From the NCBI GenBank assembly GCA_020024215.1, contig JAHHUC010000001.1, forward strand, positions 18,939 to 82,938: a stretch of DNA of 64,000 nt. Reading direction: 5' to 3'. Made by a program: the position numbers and the translations under genes. A model generated the notes under the pieces. That model had not been told where the DNA came from, made no database searches, and saw only the letters and a list, made by a program, of their open reading frames with translations. The stretch is from Oscillospiraceae bacterium. Its GTDB lineage: Bacteria; Bacillota; Clostridia; Oscillospirales; Ruminococcaceae. Positions 23,222-32,364 of the stretch are shown here, in pieces (the stretch's first letter is position 1; each line of letters begins with the position of its first letter).

Positions 23222-25795
23222 TTGGCAGAGCTTTCGCCTATGATGAAGCAATATATGGAAGTGAAGGAAAAGCACCCGGATCAGATTCTGTTTTTCCGTT
23301 TGGGCGACTTCTATGAAATGTTCTATGATGATGCAAAGCTTGTATCTAAGGAGCTTAATTTGGTTTTGACAGGCAAGCTCTGCGGTCAGGAGGAAAAGGC
23401 TCCCATGTGCGGAGTGCCCTACCACTCCAGTGAAGCATACATTTCCAGACTTATCAAAAAGGGCTACAAGGTTGCTATCTGCGAGCAGACAGAGGACCCT
23501 AAGCTGTCTAAGGGATTGGTAAAGCGAGAGGTCATAAGGGTGGTGACACCCGGGACTGTAATTGAGGACGGTATGCTCGAAGAGGGGCAGAACAACTATA
23601 TTTCCTCCTGTTTTTTGGATGAAAAAAGCTGTGCCCTGGCCTTTGCCGACATTTCCACAGGCAAAATAATGTGTACAGAGGTTCCCTTTGGCAATCTAAG
23701 ATTTATAAAGGATGAAATCGCCAGATTTTCCCCCAGCGAGATCATCTTTCCTAAGACCTCACCCATAGGGGATTTTTTGAAGAAAGAGGCCTCTGATGCC
23801 TGCCTGACAGCCTTTGAGGATGATAGCTTTTTGAAAGAAAACGCAGTCAGGAGGGTAAAGGAAAGATTTCCTAAAGAATTTTCCCTTCTGGATATAAATG
23901 AGGACCTTGCGCTCATCTCCTCCCTAGGTGCACTTATCAGCTATCTGGAGGAAACACAGAAGGTGGGAATAGAAAGGCTCATATCGTTTGAGATATATGA
24001 AAGCGACAAATATATGCGCCTTGATGAAACCGCAAGAAGAAATCTGGAAATAACCAAAACCATGAGGACAGGAGAAAAAAAGGGCAGCCTTCTGTGGGTG
24101 GTTGACAAAACAAGGACCGCTATGGGCAAAAGACTTTTGAGAAAGTTTTTTGATCAGCCGCTTTGCAACCCCATAACCATTGAAAAAAGATTAAACGCAA
24201 TAGATGAGCTTTGTGATGATTCCATTTTAAGAATGGACCTGGGGGATATCCTCTCCTCTGTCTATGATATGGAAAGACTTCTCACAAGGATAGTATGCAG
24301 CACAGGAAATCCCAGAGAAATAATTTCTTTGAAGAACACATTTCTCAAGCTTCCCCTGCTTAAAGAAAAGCTTTATGGCTGCTCCTCAAGGCTTTTGAGA
24401 GAAAGCAGGGACAGGATAGACACGCTTGAGGATATATGCCAAGAAATTGAAAACACTCTCACAGATAATCCGCCTGTTGTCACAAAGGAGGGCGGATACA
24501 TAAGAGCGGGCTTCTCTTTGGAGCTTGACAAGCTTCGCTCACTTTTGACCAACAGCCACGACATACTTTCACAGATGGAAAAGGATGAACGGGAAAAAAC
24601 CGGAATCAAAAGCCTTAAAATAGGCTTCAATAAAATATTCGGATATTATATCGAGGTTTCCAACTCCTTCAAGGAGCAGGTTCCTGATAATTACATAAGA
24701 AAGCAGACGCTGACCAACGGAGAAAGATATATAACACAAGAGCTTAAAAATCTGGAAAACGACATTTTAACCTCAAGGGAAAAGTCTATTATAATGGAGG
24801 CGGAAATATTCCAGCAGCTGAGGGAAAAAATTTCCGCAGCTCTTGAGAGAATTCAAACCACGGCCGATGCTGTGGCTCATCTTGATGTATTCACCTCTCT
24901 TGCGGATTTGGCGGTGGAAAATGACTACTGCCGGCCTGTCATAACACAGACAGGCGAAATAATAATAGAGGACGGAAGGCATCCGGTGGTGGAAAATATT
25001 ATAGGCGAGGGCAGCTTTGTTGCCAACGATTGTCTTTTGGACAAAAACGAAAATCAGGTCGCCATAATAACAGGCCCCAATATGGCAGGAAAATCCACCT
25101 ATATAAGACAGACGGCAATAATTGTGCTTTTATCCCAGATAGGCTCCTTTGTCCCTGCAAAGACAGCCACCATAGGAATTGTGGACGGCATATACACAAG
25201 GGTTGGAGCCTCCGACGATTTGGCGACAGGACAATCCACCTTTATGGTGGAGATGAACGAGGTTGCCCGGATATTGAAAAACGCCACATCCGACAGCCTG
25301 ATCATATTGGATGAGGTGGGACGGGGAACCTCCACATTTGACGGCATGAGCATTGCAAAGGCAATTTTGGAATATATACTTGATAAAAGAAAGCTGGGTG
25401 CAAAAACACTTTTTGCCACCCATTACCACGAGCTTACAGATATGGAAAAGGAATTTTCATCTGTTAAAAATTACAACACAGCTGTCAAAAAAAGAGGCGA
25501 CGACATCACATTCTTAAGAAGGATAGTAAAGGGCTCTGTTGATGACAGCTACGGAATAGAGGTATCAAAGCTGGCAGGCATACCTGACAGCATCATCAAA
25601 AGGGCTCACGAGATTCTTTATGAATTGGAAAATAAAAAGGAGCCTGTGCATACAGAGGACAAGCCCCAATCCAATCAGCTCTCCTTCGGTGTAAAATCCA
25701 AGGCAGAGGAGGAATTGAGAGCAACAGACCTCAACACGCTGACGCCCATTGAAGCCTTCAACCTGCTTTACAGGCTCAAGGCTATGTTGGATTGA
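23222..25795 (+). CDS. mutS: DNA mismatch repair protein MutS
   Basis: An 857-residue mismatch sensor. Domain I carries the mismatch-wedging F30-Y31-E32 (GDFYEMF). The core and clamp domains follow, then the ABC-type ATPase with Walker A GPNMAGKST (about 617-625), Walker B LIILDEVGRGT and the helix-turn-helix dimerisation tail. All key residues are present and the length is typical. The start is TTG at 23222, after AAGGACGTG. It stands 34 bp before mutL, with the usual partner order. Confidence 0.97.
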   Translation: MAELSPMMKQYMEVKEKHPDQILFFRLGDFYEMFYDDAKLVSKELNLVLTGKLCGQEEKAPMCGVPYHSSEAYISRLIKKGYKVAICEQTEDPKLSKGLVKREVIRVVTPGTVIEDGMLEEGQNNYISSCFLDEKSCALAFADISTGKIMCTEVPFGNLRFIKDEIARFSPSEIIFPKTSPIGDFLKKEASDACLTAFEDDSFLKENAVRRVKERFPKEFSLLDINEDLALISSLGALISYLEETQKVGIERLISFEIYESDKYMRLDETARRNLEITKTMRTGEKKGSLLWVVDKTRTAMGKRLLRKFFDQPLCNPITIEKRLNAIDELCDDSILRMDLGDILSSVYDMERLLTRIVCSTGNPREIISLKNTFLKLPLLKEKLYGCSSRLLRESRDRIDTLEDICQEIENTLTDNPPVVTKEGGYIRAGFSLELDKLRSLLTNSHDILSQMEKDEREKTGIKSLKIGFNKIFGYYIEVSNSFKEQVPDNYIRKQTLTNGERYITQELKNLENDILTSREKSIIMEAEIFQQLREKISAALERIQTTADAVAHLDVFTSLADLAVENDYCRPVITQTGEIIIEDGRHPVVENIIGEGSFVANDCLLDKNENQVAIITGPNMAGKSTYIRQTAIIVLLSQIGSFVPAKTATIGIVDGIYTRVGASDDLATGQSTFMVEMNEVARILKNATSDSLIILDEVGRGTSTFDGMSIAKAILEYILDKRKLGAKTLFATHYHELTDMEKEFSSVKNYNTAVKKRGDDITFLRRIVKGSVDDSYGIEVSKLAGIPDSIIKRAHEILYELENKKEPVHTEDKPQSNQLSFGVKSKAEEELRATDLNTLTPIEAFNLLYRLKAMLD

Positions 25796-25829
25796 AATTT
25801 ATAAAAAAGTGCAGGGGAGGGTTTAAAAA

Positions 25830-27893
25830 ATGCCTGTAATCAAGGTTTTGCCAAAGAGCATAAGCGAGCTTATAAACGCAGGAGAGGTGGTCGACAGACC
25901 TGCCTCCATAATAAAGGAGCTGGTTGAAAATTCACTGGATGCTTCTGCTAAAAAAATCACAGTCGAAATAAGGCACGGAGGTATCACATATCTGTCTGTA
26001 AAGGATGACGGCTCAGGCATTTATAAAGATGAGCTTCCCACCGCCTTCATACGCCATGCCACAAGCAAGATAGCCTCCATAGAGGATTTGGAGAAAATAG
26101 GCACCATGGGCTTTAGAGGTGAGGCCCTGCCATCCATAGCTGCCGTTTCAAAGGTGGTTTTGTCCTCCAAGCCGAAGGATCAGAAGGAGGGCTGGCAATA
26201 TAACACCGAAACAGGCGAAATTTCACTGTGCCCCATGAGTGACGGCACAAAAATTGTTGTAACCGACCTTTTTTTCAACACTCCTGCCAGAATGAAATTT
26301 TTAAAAAGGGATGTCACAGAGGCAAATGCTGTGACCACGCTTTTGGAAAGGCTTGCCCTTTCTAATCCTCAGGTATCCTTCACATTCATCCGAGACGGAA
26401 AAACAAGGATCAAAACCTTTGGCGACGGCTCGCTTTTAGCCTCTGTCAGATCGGTTCTCTCATCCGATGTGTCAAATTTCCTGAGGGAGGTGGCTATGGA
26501 AAGAAACGGAATAAAGGTCACAGGGCTTATATCCGTCCCTCCCTTTTCAAGACAGTCTCGGGCATTGGAGACATTTTTTATAAACAGGAGATTCGTCCAC
26601 TCCAAAACCTGTCAGGCAGCCATTGAGGAGGCGTATAAAAACCGCCTTATGTCAGGAAAATTTCCCGTCTGCTTTTTAAATCTTGAGATGGATTTTTCTC
26701 TTGTGGATGTGAATATACACCCTGCCAAGCTGGAGGTCAGATTTCAAAATGAGCGGGATGTTTACAATGCGGTTTATTCCTGCTGCCTTGAAAGGCTGGA
26801 TTTGGATTTCAAGGAAAAAAACCTCTCCCCCATTCAAAAGATAAACCCCTTTTCACTCAATGATTTTGACCACAGAAAGGAACAGCTTTCCATCTCCTCT
26901 CTTGTAAAGGAGGAGCCTGTGTCCTTTTCCTTCAATTCGGTGCCAAACACGCTTTCACTGAGGGATGAAACCTCCATACTGCCAAATCTCAAGGGGGAAA
27001 ATCCGCTTTTGCAAAGCTTCAAGCTCAGAGAGGGCAAGCTGGATATTGAGGTTGAGGAGCCATTTGTCCCTAAAAAGCCGGAGATATTATCCGAAAGCTT
27101 AAGCTTTAAGGAAAATTCTCAGGCCTTAAAAAAAGAGGCCGGGGAAGCTTTGGAAAAAGAACAGGCAGAAAAAGCAGAGCAGCAGGTACCTGCCGACAGC
27201 TTAAAAGAAAATGACAAGGCCCCTGATTATAAATTCCCAAAGGAAAAAAACGAGGCTGACCTTTATGAAGAAACGGAAAAGGCTCCCTCTGACATTCTGC
27301 AAAGCGAGGAAATTCCCGCTTACAGAATAATAGGAGAGGTGTTCAAAACCTATATCCTCATTGAAAAGGAGGATGACTTCATACTTATAGACAAGCACGC
27401 TGCCCACGAGGGGTACATCTATCACAGCATCAAGGATTCATTTTTGCCGGGAAGCTTTTGCTCACAGCTTTCTCTTGTTCCCACCGCAGTTTCTCTTACA
27501 CCTGAGGAATATTTTTCACTTTGTGAAAACATGGATGTGCTTAAAGGCTTTAACATAAAGGCGGAGGCTATCGGGAACAACACATTTATGGTTTTTGAAA
27601 TTCCTCAGGTTTTGGAAGGATGCACTATAAGCACCATTATATCGGACATTGCCGAGGGTGTGCTCAAGGGAAAGAAAAATCCCACACCGGATTATTTTGA
27701 CAGGCTTATCTATTCTGTCTCATGCAGAAGCGCCACAATGGCAGGCATAGCATCCCATATGCCCGAGCTTGAGGCTCTGGCAGATATGTGCCTTAAAAAG
27801 GGAATAAGCTTCTGCCCCCACGGCAGGCCCTGCAAAATGGTGATAAGCAAAAGCAAGCTGGACAAGATGTTCGGCAGACTCGGCGCAATATGA
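25830..27893 (+). CDS. mutL: DNA mismatch repair protein MutL (endonuclease type)
   Basis: A 687-residue GHKL ATPase that couples MutS to strand incision. N-terminal ATPase motifs: INAGEVVDRP, KELVENSLDA (Glu30 and Asn34), DDGSGI and FRGEAL. A charged, low-complexity linker (about 340-500) leads to the dimerisation domain. The metal-binding endonuclease motifs of non-Dam organisms are present: IDKHAAHE (about 520-527), CPHGRP (about 661-666) and the final FGR. The last glutamate of the DQHA-x2-E-x4-E motif is replaced by histidine. The ATG has GGGGAGG upstream. It follows mutS directly. Confidence 0.95.
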   Translation: MPVIKVLPKSISELINAGEVVDRPASIIKELVENSLDASAKKITVEIRHGGITYLSVKDDGSGIYKDELPTAFIRHATSKIASIEDLEKIGTMGFRGEALPSIAAVSKVVLSSKPKDQKEGWQYNTETGEISLCPMSDGTKIVVTDLFFNTPARMKFLKRDVTEANAVTTLLERLALSNPQVSFTFIRDGKTRIKTFGDGSLLASVRSVLSSDVSNFLREVAMERNGIKVTGLISVPPFSRQSRALETFFINRRFVHSKTCQAAIEEAYKNRLMSGKFPVCFLNLEMDFSLVDVNIHPAKLEVRFQNERDVYNAVYSCCLERLDLDFKEKNLSPIQKINPFSLNDFDHRKEQLSISSLVKEEPVSFSFNSVPNTLSLRDETSILPNLKGENPLLQSFKLREGKLDIEVEEPFVPKKPEILSESLSFKENSQALKKEAGEALEKEQAEKAEQQVPADSLKENDKAPDYKFPKEKNEADLYEETEKAPSDILQSEEIPAYRIIGEVFKTYILIEKEDDFILIDKHAAHEGYIYHSIKDSFLPGSFCSQLSLVPTAVSLTPEEYFSLCENMDVLKGFNIKAEAIGNNTFMVFEIPQVLEGCTISTIISDIAEGVLKGKKNPTPDYFDRLIYSVSCRSATMAGIASHMPELEALADMCLKKGISFCPHGRPCKMVISKSKLDKMFGRLGAI

Positions 27894-27946
27894 CAGCATT
27901 TAAAGCGCACATTCAAATATAAAAGTAGGATTAGGAAGTAATCAGC

Positions 27947-28873
27947 ATGAAAACAGATGTTGCTGCAATAGTGGGCCCCACCGCCTCCGGCAAGACCGCC
28001 CTCTCCATAGCACTGGCAAAAAAACTAAACGGCGAAATCATATCCGCCGATTCCATGCAGATATATAAGGGCATGGACATTGCATCTGCAAAGCCCTCTG
28101 AAAGCGAAAAAGAGGGAATAGAACATCATCTTATGGATTTTCTCTCCCCCTTTGAAAGTTACAGTGTGGCAAACTTTGTAGAGGATGCAAAGCAGAAGAT
28201 ATTCGAGGTTGCTAAGCGGGGGCATTTTCCCATAATTGTGGGAGGAACAGGCCTTTATGTAAATTCACTTCTTGACAATGTGACCTTTTCAAAAAGCAAA
28301 AAGGATGAGGCATACCGCAAAGAGCTGGAAATTCTGGCAGAAAAAGATGGCAGCCAAAGGCTTTACAATATGCTTTTAAAAATTGATGAGCCATATGCAA
28401 AAACGCTCCATCCAAACAACACAGGAAGGGTTATAAGAGCTTTGGAGCTTTATAAAACCGACAAAATAACAATGACAGAGCAGCTTAGAGAATCAAGGAA
28501 AATCCCCTCCCCCTTTAATGATGTCCGCATAGGCATAGCCTTTAAGGACAGGCAGAAGCTCTATGACAGGATAAACCTCAGAGTTGATAAAATGATGAGT
28601 ATGGGGCTTTTGCAGGAGGCCGAAAAATTTTTAAGCGAAAACCCCTCCCCCACAGCCCTTCAGGCAATAGGCATAAAGGAGATGTCGCCCTATATAAAGG
28701 GGCTTCGCAGCCTTGACTGCTGCATAGAAAGCCTTAAGCAGGCAACGCGCAATTATGCCAAAAGGCAGATAACGTGGTTCAAAAAGGATGAGAAAATAAA
28801 GTGGCTGTATGCTGACGAAATGAGCTTTTCAGAAATGACAGAAACAGCCTTTAAGTATATAAGGGAGTCTTGA
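27947..28873 (+). CDS. miaA: tRNA dimethylallyltransferase MiaA
   Basis: A 308-residue enzyme that transfers dimethylallyl from DMAPP to A37 of tRNAs reading UNN codons, the step before MiaB. It has a P-loop (GPTASGKT, 10-17), the catalytic DSMQIYKGMDI stretch, VGGTGLYV and a C-terminal YAKRQITWF. AGGAAG lies before the ATG. Its stop overlaps or abuts the next gene's TTG start, so the two are coupled. Confidence 0.95.
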   Translation: MKTDVAAIVGPTASGKTALSIALAKKLNGEIISADSMQIYKGMDIASAKPSESEKEGIEHHLMDFLSPFESYSVANFVEDAKQKIFEVAKRGHFPIIVGGTGLYVNSLLDNVTFSKSKKDEAYRKELEILAEKDGSQRLYNMLLKIDEPYAKTLHPNNTGRVIRALELYKTDKITMTEQLRESRKIPSPFNDVRIGIAFKDRQKLYDRINLRVDKMMSMGLLQEAEKFLSENPSPTALQAIGIKEMSPYIKGLRSLDCCIESLKQATRNYAKRQITWFKKDEKIKWLYADEMSFSEMTETAFKYIRES

Positions 28874-28875
28874 AT

Positions 28876-30096
28876 TTGAAGAACAAGGGTATAAGCTACA
28901 TCATATCAGGACTTTTTATGATGTTTGTGCTTCTTTTTATGGCATACAATGGGTTCAGATACTTCTACAAGCCCATTGAAACAGAAATAACCTATGAATA
29001 CACCATAGCCGACAAGGAGAAAACCAAAGCCCTTGTTATAAGGGAGGAAGAGGTGATCCCCTTTCCCCGCCCGCAGGAGGTGTTCGATTACACCGTGGAT
29101 GACGGAGATGTGGTAATCGGCAAAACAGTAATAGCAAAAACCTATGAGAATGAGGATGCGCTTTTAAACAAATCCAAAACCGCAGAGCTGGATAAAAAGA
29201 TAGCTGCTCTGGAAAGCGCCTTGAAAACCTCCTCCTCTCTCAAGGAAATTGAAAACCTCACAACACAGATAAATAAATCTGTCAGCACTGCGGTTGTTTC
29301 CTCGGTTAGGCATGACCTTGAAAAAATAGGCGAAACCTACGAGGCTCTCAATTTCTTTCTGGCTAAAAAATATGTTATGAACGGCGGAAAGAATCTTGAC
29401 ATAAGCATAGCAAAGCTTAAAACAGAAAGGGAAAGCTATTCTCAGGGCTTTACCGAAAAGGAGAATATCAAGGCGGGAAAAAGCGGATATTTTTCCTCCT
29501 ATACAGATAACCTTGAGGAAAGGCTCTCCCCTTCGCTGCTTAAAGAAAAAAGCTTTGAGGAGCTGGAAAAGCTTTTTTCCCTTTCTCAGGAGGAAAAAAG
29601 CACCGACTGTCTGGGCAAGGTGGTAAAGGACCACAACTGGCTGGCGCTGTGCATAACAGATGTAAAAAAGCAGGACAATCTTGCCGTGGGTGAAAGGGTT
29701 ACGCTTGACTTTAAGGAGAAAAACTGCCGAGATCTGCCTGCAACCGTGATAAACATAGTAAAAAACAGCGACAACACAAAAATGGCGGTCGTGCTCAAAT
29801 GCAACCGGATTAACGAGGAGCTGCTTTCAAAAAGGCTGTCGGATATCACCATATCCTCCAAATCCTTCAGAGGCTACAAGGTGAACAAAAGCGCTCTGCG
29901 ATTCATAGACAACAAGGAGGGAGTTTATGTGATAGAAGGAGGAATAGCCGTTTTCAAGGAGATAAATGTGATATATTCCTCGGACAATTATGTGATATGC
30001 GCCCCGGATATGGGAGAGGGGCATTTGGAAATTTTCGATGAGGTCATTGTAAAGGGAACGGATATATACAACGGAAAGCTGATTGAAACAACATAG
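28876..30096 (+). CDS. HlyD-like membrane adaptor protein
   Basis: A protein of about 406 residues with one N-terminal membrane helix (about 8-28), a split biotinyl-lipoyl-like barrel (VDDGDVVIGKTVI, later VGERVTLDF), a long central helical hairpin region (about 95-200), and a C-terminal domain (AVFKEINVIYSSDNYVIC) like the end of membrane-fusion adaptors. HlyD-family members bridge export pumps to the envelope, but no transporter gene is adjacent; the neighbours are miaA and sepF. A TTG at 28876, eight bases after AGGGAG, is the better start; a TTG at 28870 overlaps the miaA stop. The partner and cargo are unknown. Confidence 0.65.
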   Translation: MKNKGISYIISGLFMMFVLLFMAYNGFRYFYKPIETEITYEYTIADKEKTKALVIREEEVIPFPRPQEVFDYTVDDGDVVIGKTVIAKTYENEDALLNKSKTAELDKKIAALESALKTSSSLKEIENLTTQINKSVSTAVVSSVRHDLEKIGETYEALNFFLAKKYVMNGGKNLDISIAKLKTERESYSQGFTEKENIKAGKSGYFSSYTDNLEERLSPSLLKEKSFEELEKLFSLSQEEKSTDCLGKVVKDHNWLALCITDVKKQDNLAVGERVTLDFKEKNCRDLPATVINIVKNSDNTKMAVVLKCNRINEELLSKRLSDITISSKSFRGYKVNKSALRFIDNKEGVYVIEGGIAVFKEINVIYSSDNYVICAPDMGEGHLEIFDEVIVKGTDIYNGKLIETT

Positions 30097-30143
30097 TTTT
30101 TTCAATATTTCCTTCAAAGTATAACGGTAATTCTATTATTTCA

Positions 30144-30172
30144 TTGACAAAACGATAAAAAAACACCATAAT
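30144..30172 (+). promoter_or_regulatory. Promoter of the sepF operon
   Basis: A perfect -35 TTGACA (30144-30149), a 17-bp spacer, and CATAAT (30167-30172), 39 bp before the sepF start codon. Confidence 0.65.
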
Positions 30173-30210
30173 AAAGGTTAGCAATATTTTGTTTTGATGA
30201 GGTAGGTAAT

Positions 30211-30663
30211 ATGGGTATGTTAGATAAGCTGCGAGATTTCTTAATGATACCAAACGATGACCAATATGACAGTGATGACTCTGATTATGAAAATGAAGAG
30301 CAGGAAGAAAGAGAGGCCAAAAGCAAGGTTATGTATGAGGAGCAGGAAAAAAGCAAGGTAGTGAATTTCAACTCTGTGTCTGACAGACAGGACAAATTTT
30401 CTGTTGTCCTTGTTAAGCCTAAGGCTTACAGAGAAGGGGATTCCATTGCAGATCACCTTAATGCAAAGAAAATTGTAATTTTAAACCTTGAGGAGGCAAA
30501 CCAGACAGATTCTATCCGCCTTGTTGACTTCTTAAGCGGCGCAGCCTATGCCATAGGCGGAAAAATTGAGAAAATAAATTCTGATATTTACATCATCGCC
30601 CCCTACAATGTGGAATTTTCCGGTGATGTGGTTCAGGAATTGACAGGCGGCATTTACCTTTGA
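30211..30663 (+). CDS. sepF: Cell division protein SepF
   Basis: A 150-residue FtsZ-binding protein that anchors and shapes the division ring. The N-terminal amphipathic helix MGMLDKLRDFLMI targets the membrane, an acidic linker follows (about 18-50), and the C-terminal SepF core has VVLVKPKAY, DHLNAKKIVILNLE and RLVDFLSGAAYAIGG. ATGAGGTAGG is upstream of the ATG. It is the first gene of the sepF-ylmH-divIVA run, and its stop overlaps the ylmH ATG by one base. Confidence 0.93.
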   Translation: MGMLDKLRDFLMIPNDDQYDSDDSDYENEEQEEREAKSKVMYEEQEKSKVVNFNSVSDRQDKFSVVLVKPKAYREGDSIADHLNAKKIVILNLEEANQTDSIRLVDFLSGAAYAIGGKIEKINSDIYIIAPYNVEFSGDVVQELTGGIYL

Positions 30664-31427
30664 TGGGCAGGATAGATTTCTTAAATCCTGACAGCAGCGA
30701 AAGACTTCTTTTTGCAAGACTCTGCGACCTTTCAGAAAGAGCTGAAAGGGGCAGGATGTGTTTTTCGCGCTTTTTAAACCTCAGAGAGCAGGAAATTGCA
30801 AGGGCTGCCATTTCTTCATACAGCGTGGAGCATATGTTTTCAGGCGGCTTTGAAGGCTCTGAAAAGCTTATGCTGGGGCTTTGTGATAAAGGCTCAAAGC
30901 TTGAGGCAGACTGCTTTCCCATTTCGCTTCTGACGCTGGAATTTAAAAAGGATGCAGAAATTTCACACAGGGACATATTGGGCTCGCTTATGTCATTGGG
31001 CATTGAGAGAAACAGCATAGGTGATATTTTTCTTTATGACTGTAAGGCTTCCTTTGCAGTAATCTCCCATCTTGAGGAAACTGTAAAAAGAGAAATTGAG
31101 CATATAGGAAGATATCCTGTAAAAGTTATTCCCTATGAGGGCGATGGTGTCATTGTTAAAAAAACCCAGGACAAAAGCTGTGTCATATCGTCTTTGAGGC
31201 TGGATTCGGTCATAGCTGCACTCACAGGAAAAAGCAGAACAGCCGCCGCTGAGCTTATAAAAAAACAACCTATATTCATTAACGATAAAAGAAGCGACAA
31301 AATAGATGAAACAGTACCCTTGGGAGCTGTAATAACCATAAGGGGCTTTGGAAAATTCAGGTTGTCCTCTGAATGTTCAAAAACTTCAAAGGACAGGCTG
31401 AGAATAACTGTCTCTAAGTACATATAA
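30663..31427 (+). CDS. ylmH: YlmH-family S4-domain RNA-binding protein
   Basis: About 254 residues, homologous to YlmH, which is encoded next to sepF and divIVA in many Firmicutes. YlmH has been linked to ribosome rescue and to division. The N-terminal domain is the YlmH-specific region (FLNLREQEIA, GSLMSLGIERNSIGDI), and the C-terminal S4 RNA-binding fold spans about 180-240 (SLRLDSVIAALTGKSRTAAAELI). The ATG overlaps the sepF stop (TGATG). A TTG one codon earlier is also possible. Confidence 0.88.
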   Translation: MGRIDFLNPDSSERLLFARLCDLSERAERGRMCFSRFLNLREQEIARAAISSYSVEHMFSGGFEGSEKLMLGLCDKGSKLEADCFPISLLTLEFKKDAEISHRDILGSLMSLGIERNSIGDIFLYDCKASFAVISHLEETVKREIEHIGRYPVKVIPYEGDGVIVKKTQDKSCVISSLRLDSVIAALTGKSRTAAAELIKKQPIFINDKRSDKIDETVPLGAVITIRGFGKFRLSSECSKTSKDRLRITVSKYI

Positions 31428-31444
31428 TCTGGGGAGGAAAGATA

Positions 31445-32320
31445 ATGCTAAATCCTAATGAAATAGCCCACAAGAAATTTGAAAAGGCGCTGGGCTTCGG
31501 ATACCGCATGGACGATGTTGAAGAATATTTAGAGCTTGTTGCAAAGGATATGCAGGATCTTATTGACGAGAAAGCCGATTTGGAAAGAAAGATGATAGTT
31601 CTGGCTGATAAGCTTAATGAATACCGCGAGGACGAGGAAAGCCTCAGAACGGCTATATTGAGCGCACAGAAGCTGGGCGACAGCCTTATAAGGGAATCCA
31701 AAACAAAGGCTGAAATCATAATGCGTGATGCAACCATAAAGGCAGATGCCCTGGTGGGCAATGCAAGGCGTCAGATAGAGAGGGAAAATGATGCCCTTGT
31801 GAGGATACAAAAGGAGGTTGCACTTTTTAAAAACAAGCTGATAGAGCTTTACAAGCAGCATCTGGAGCTTATCTCCTCACTTCCCGGAGATGATGACAGG
31901 CCGCAAAAGCCAAAGGAGGCAGCTGTCAAGAATGTTGAAAGGAAATCCCCCGAAATTCCCGTGCAGGAAAGCCCGAAAGAGGATTTAAACGACGAGGAAG
32001 AGGCGACTATTGAATTCACCTCCCCCTCTGAGGAGCTTAAAGCCCCTCCCATAAATGCAGAGATGAGCCTTACACCCGATGAGGAGAAGGCATTAAAGGG
32101 TGAGGACATGAGCGCACTTCCCTTCAATCAGGATACGGAGGGCTTTTCGGAGGAATATTCAGATGATGATGACACCATTTCATCCTTGAAGGATTCCTTT
32201 GATGAAAGCGAGCTGGATGGTGATGAATTGGATCTTTCCTTCTTCAACAAAGCCACCTCCAAACCCCATGACAGAAAAAAGAAAGAAATGCGATTCGGCG
32301 AATCCTATAAATTCAAATAG
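31445..32320 (+). CDS. divIVA: DivIVA-family polar/septal protein
   Basis: A 291-residue DivIVA protein. The N-terminal lipid-binding motif LNPNEIAHKKFEKALGFGYR is followed by a long coiled coil (about 25-145, GYRMDDVEEYLELVAKDM onward) that recognises negatively curved membrane. The C-terminal 140 residues are acidic and low in complexity, probably disordered. DivIVA recruits division, cell-wall or sporulation proteins to poles and septa. GGGGAGG precedes the ATG. It closes the sepF-ylmH-divIVA unit, 45 bp before ileS. Confidence 0.9.
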   Translation: MLNPNEIAHKKFEKALGFGYRMDDVEEYLELVAKDMQDLIDEKADLERKMIVLADKLNEYREDEESLRTAILSAQKLGDSLIRESKTKAEIIMRDATIKADALVGNARRQIERENDALVRIQKEVALFKNKLIELYKQHLELISSLPGDDDRPQKPKEAAVKNVERKSPEIPVQESPKEDLNDEEEATIEFTSPSEELKAPPINAEMSLTPDEEKALKGEDMSALPFNQDTEGFSEEYSDDDDTISSLKDSFDESELDGDELDLSFFNKATSKPHDRKKKEMRFGESYKFK

Positions 32321-32364
32321 TATTCAAGCCTTATGCGATTTTGATAAAAAGGAGTATTCTATAA

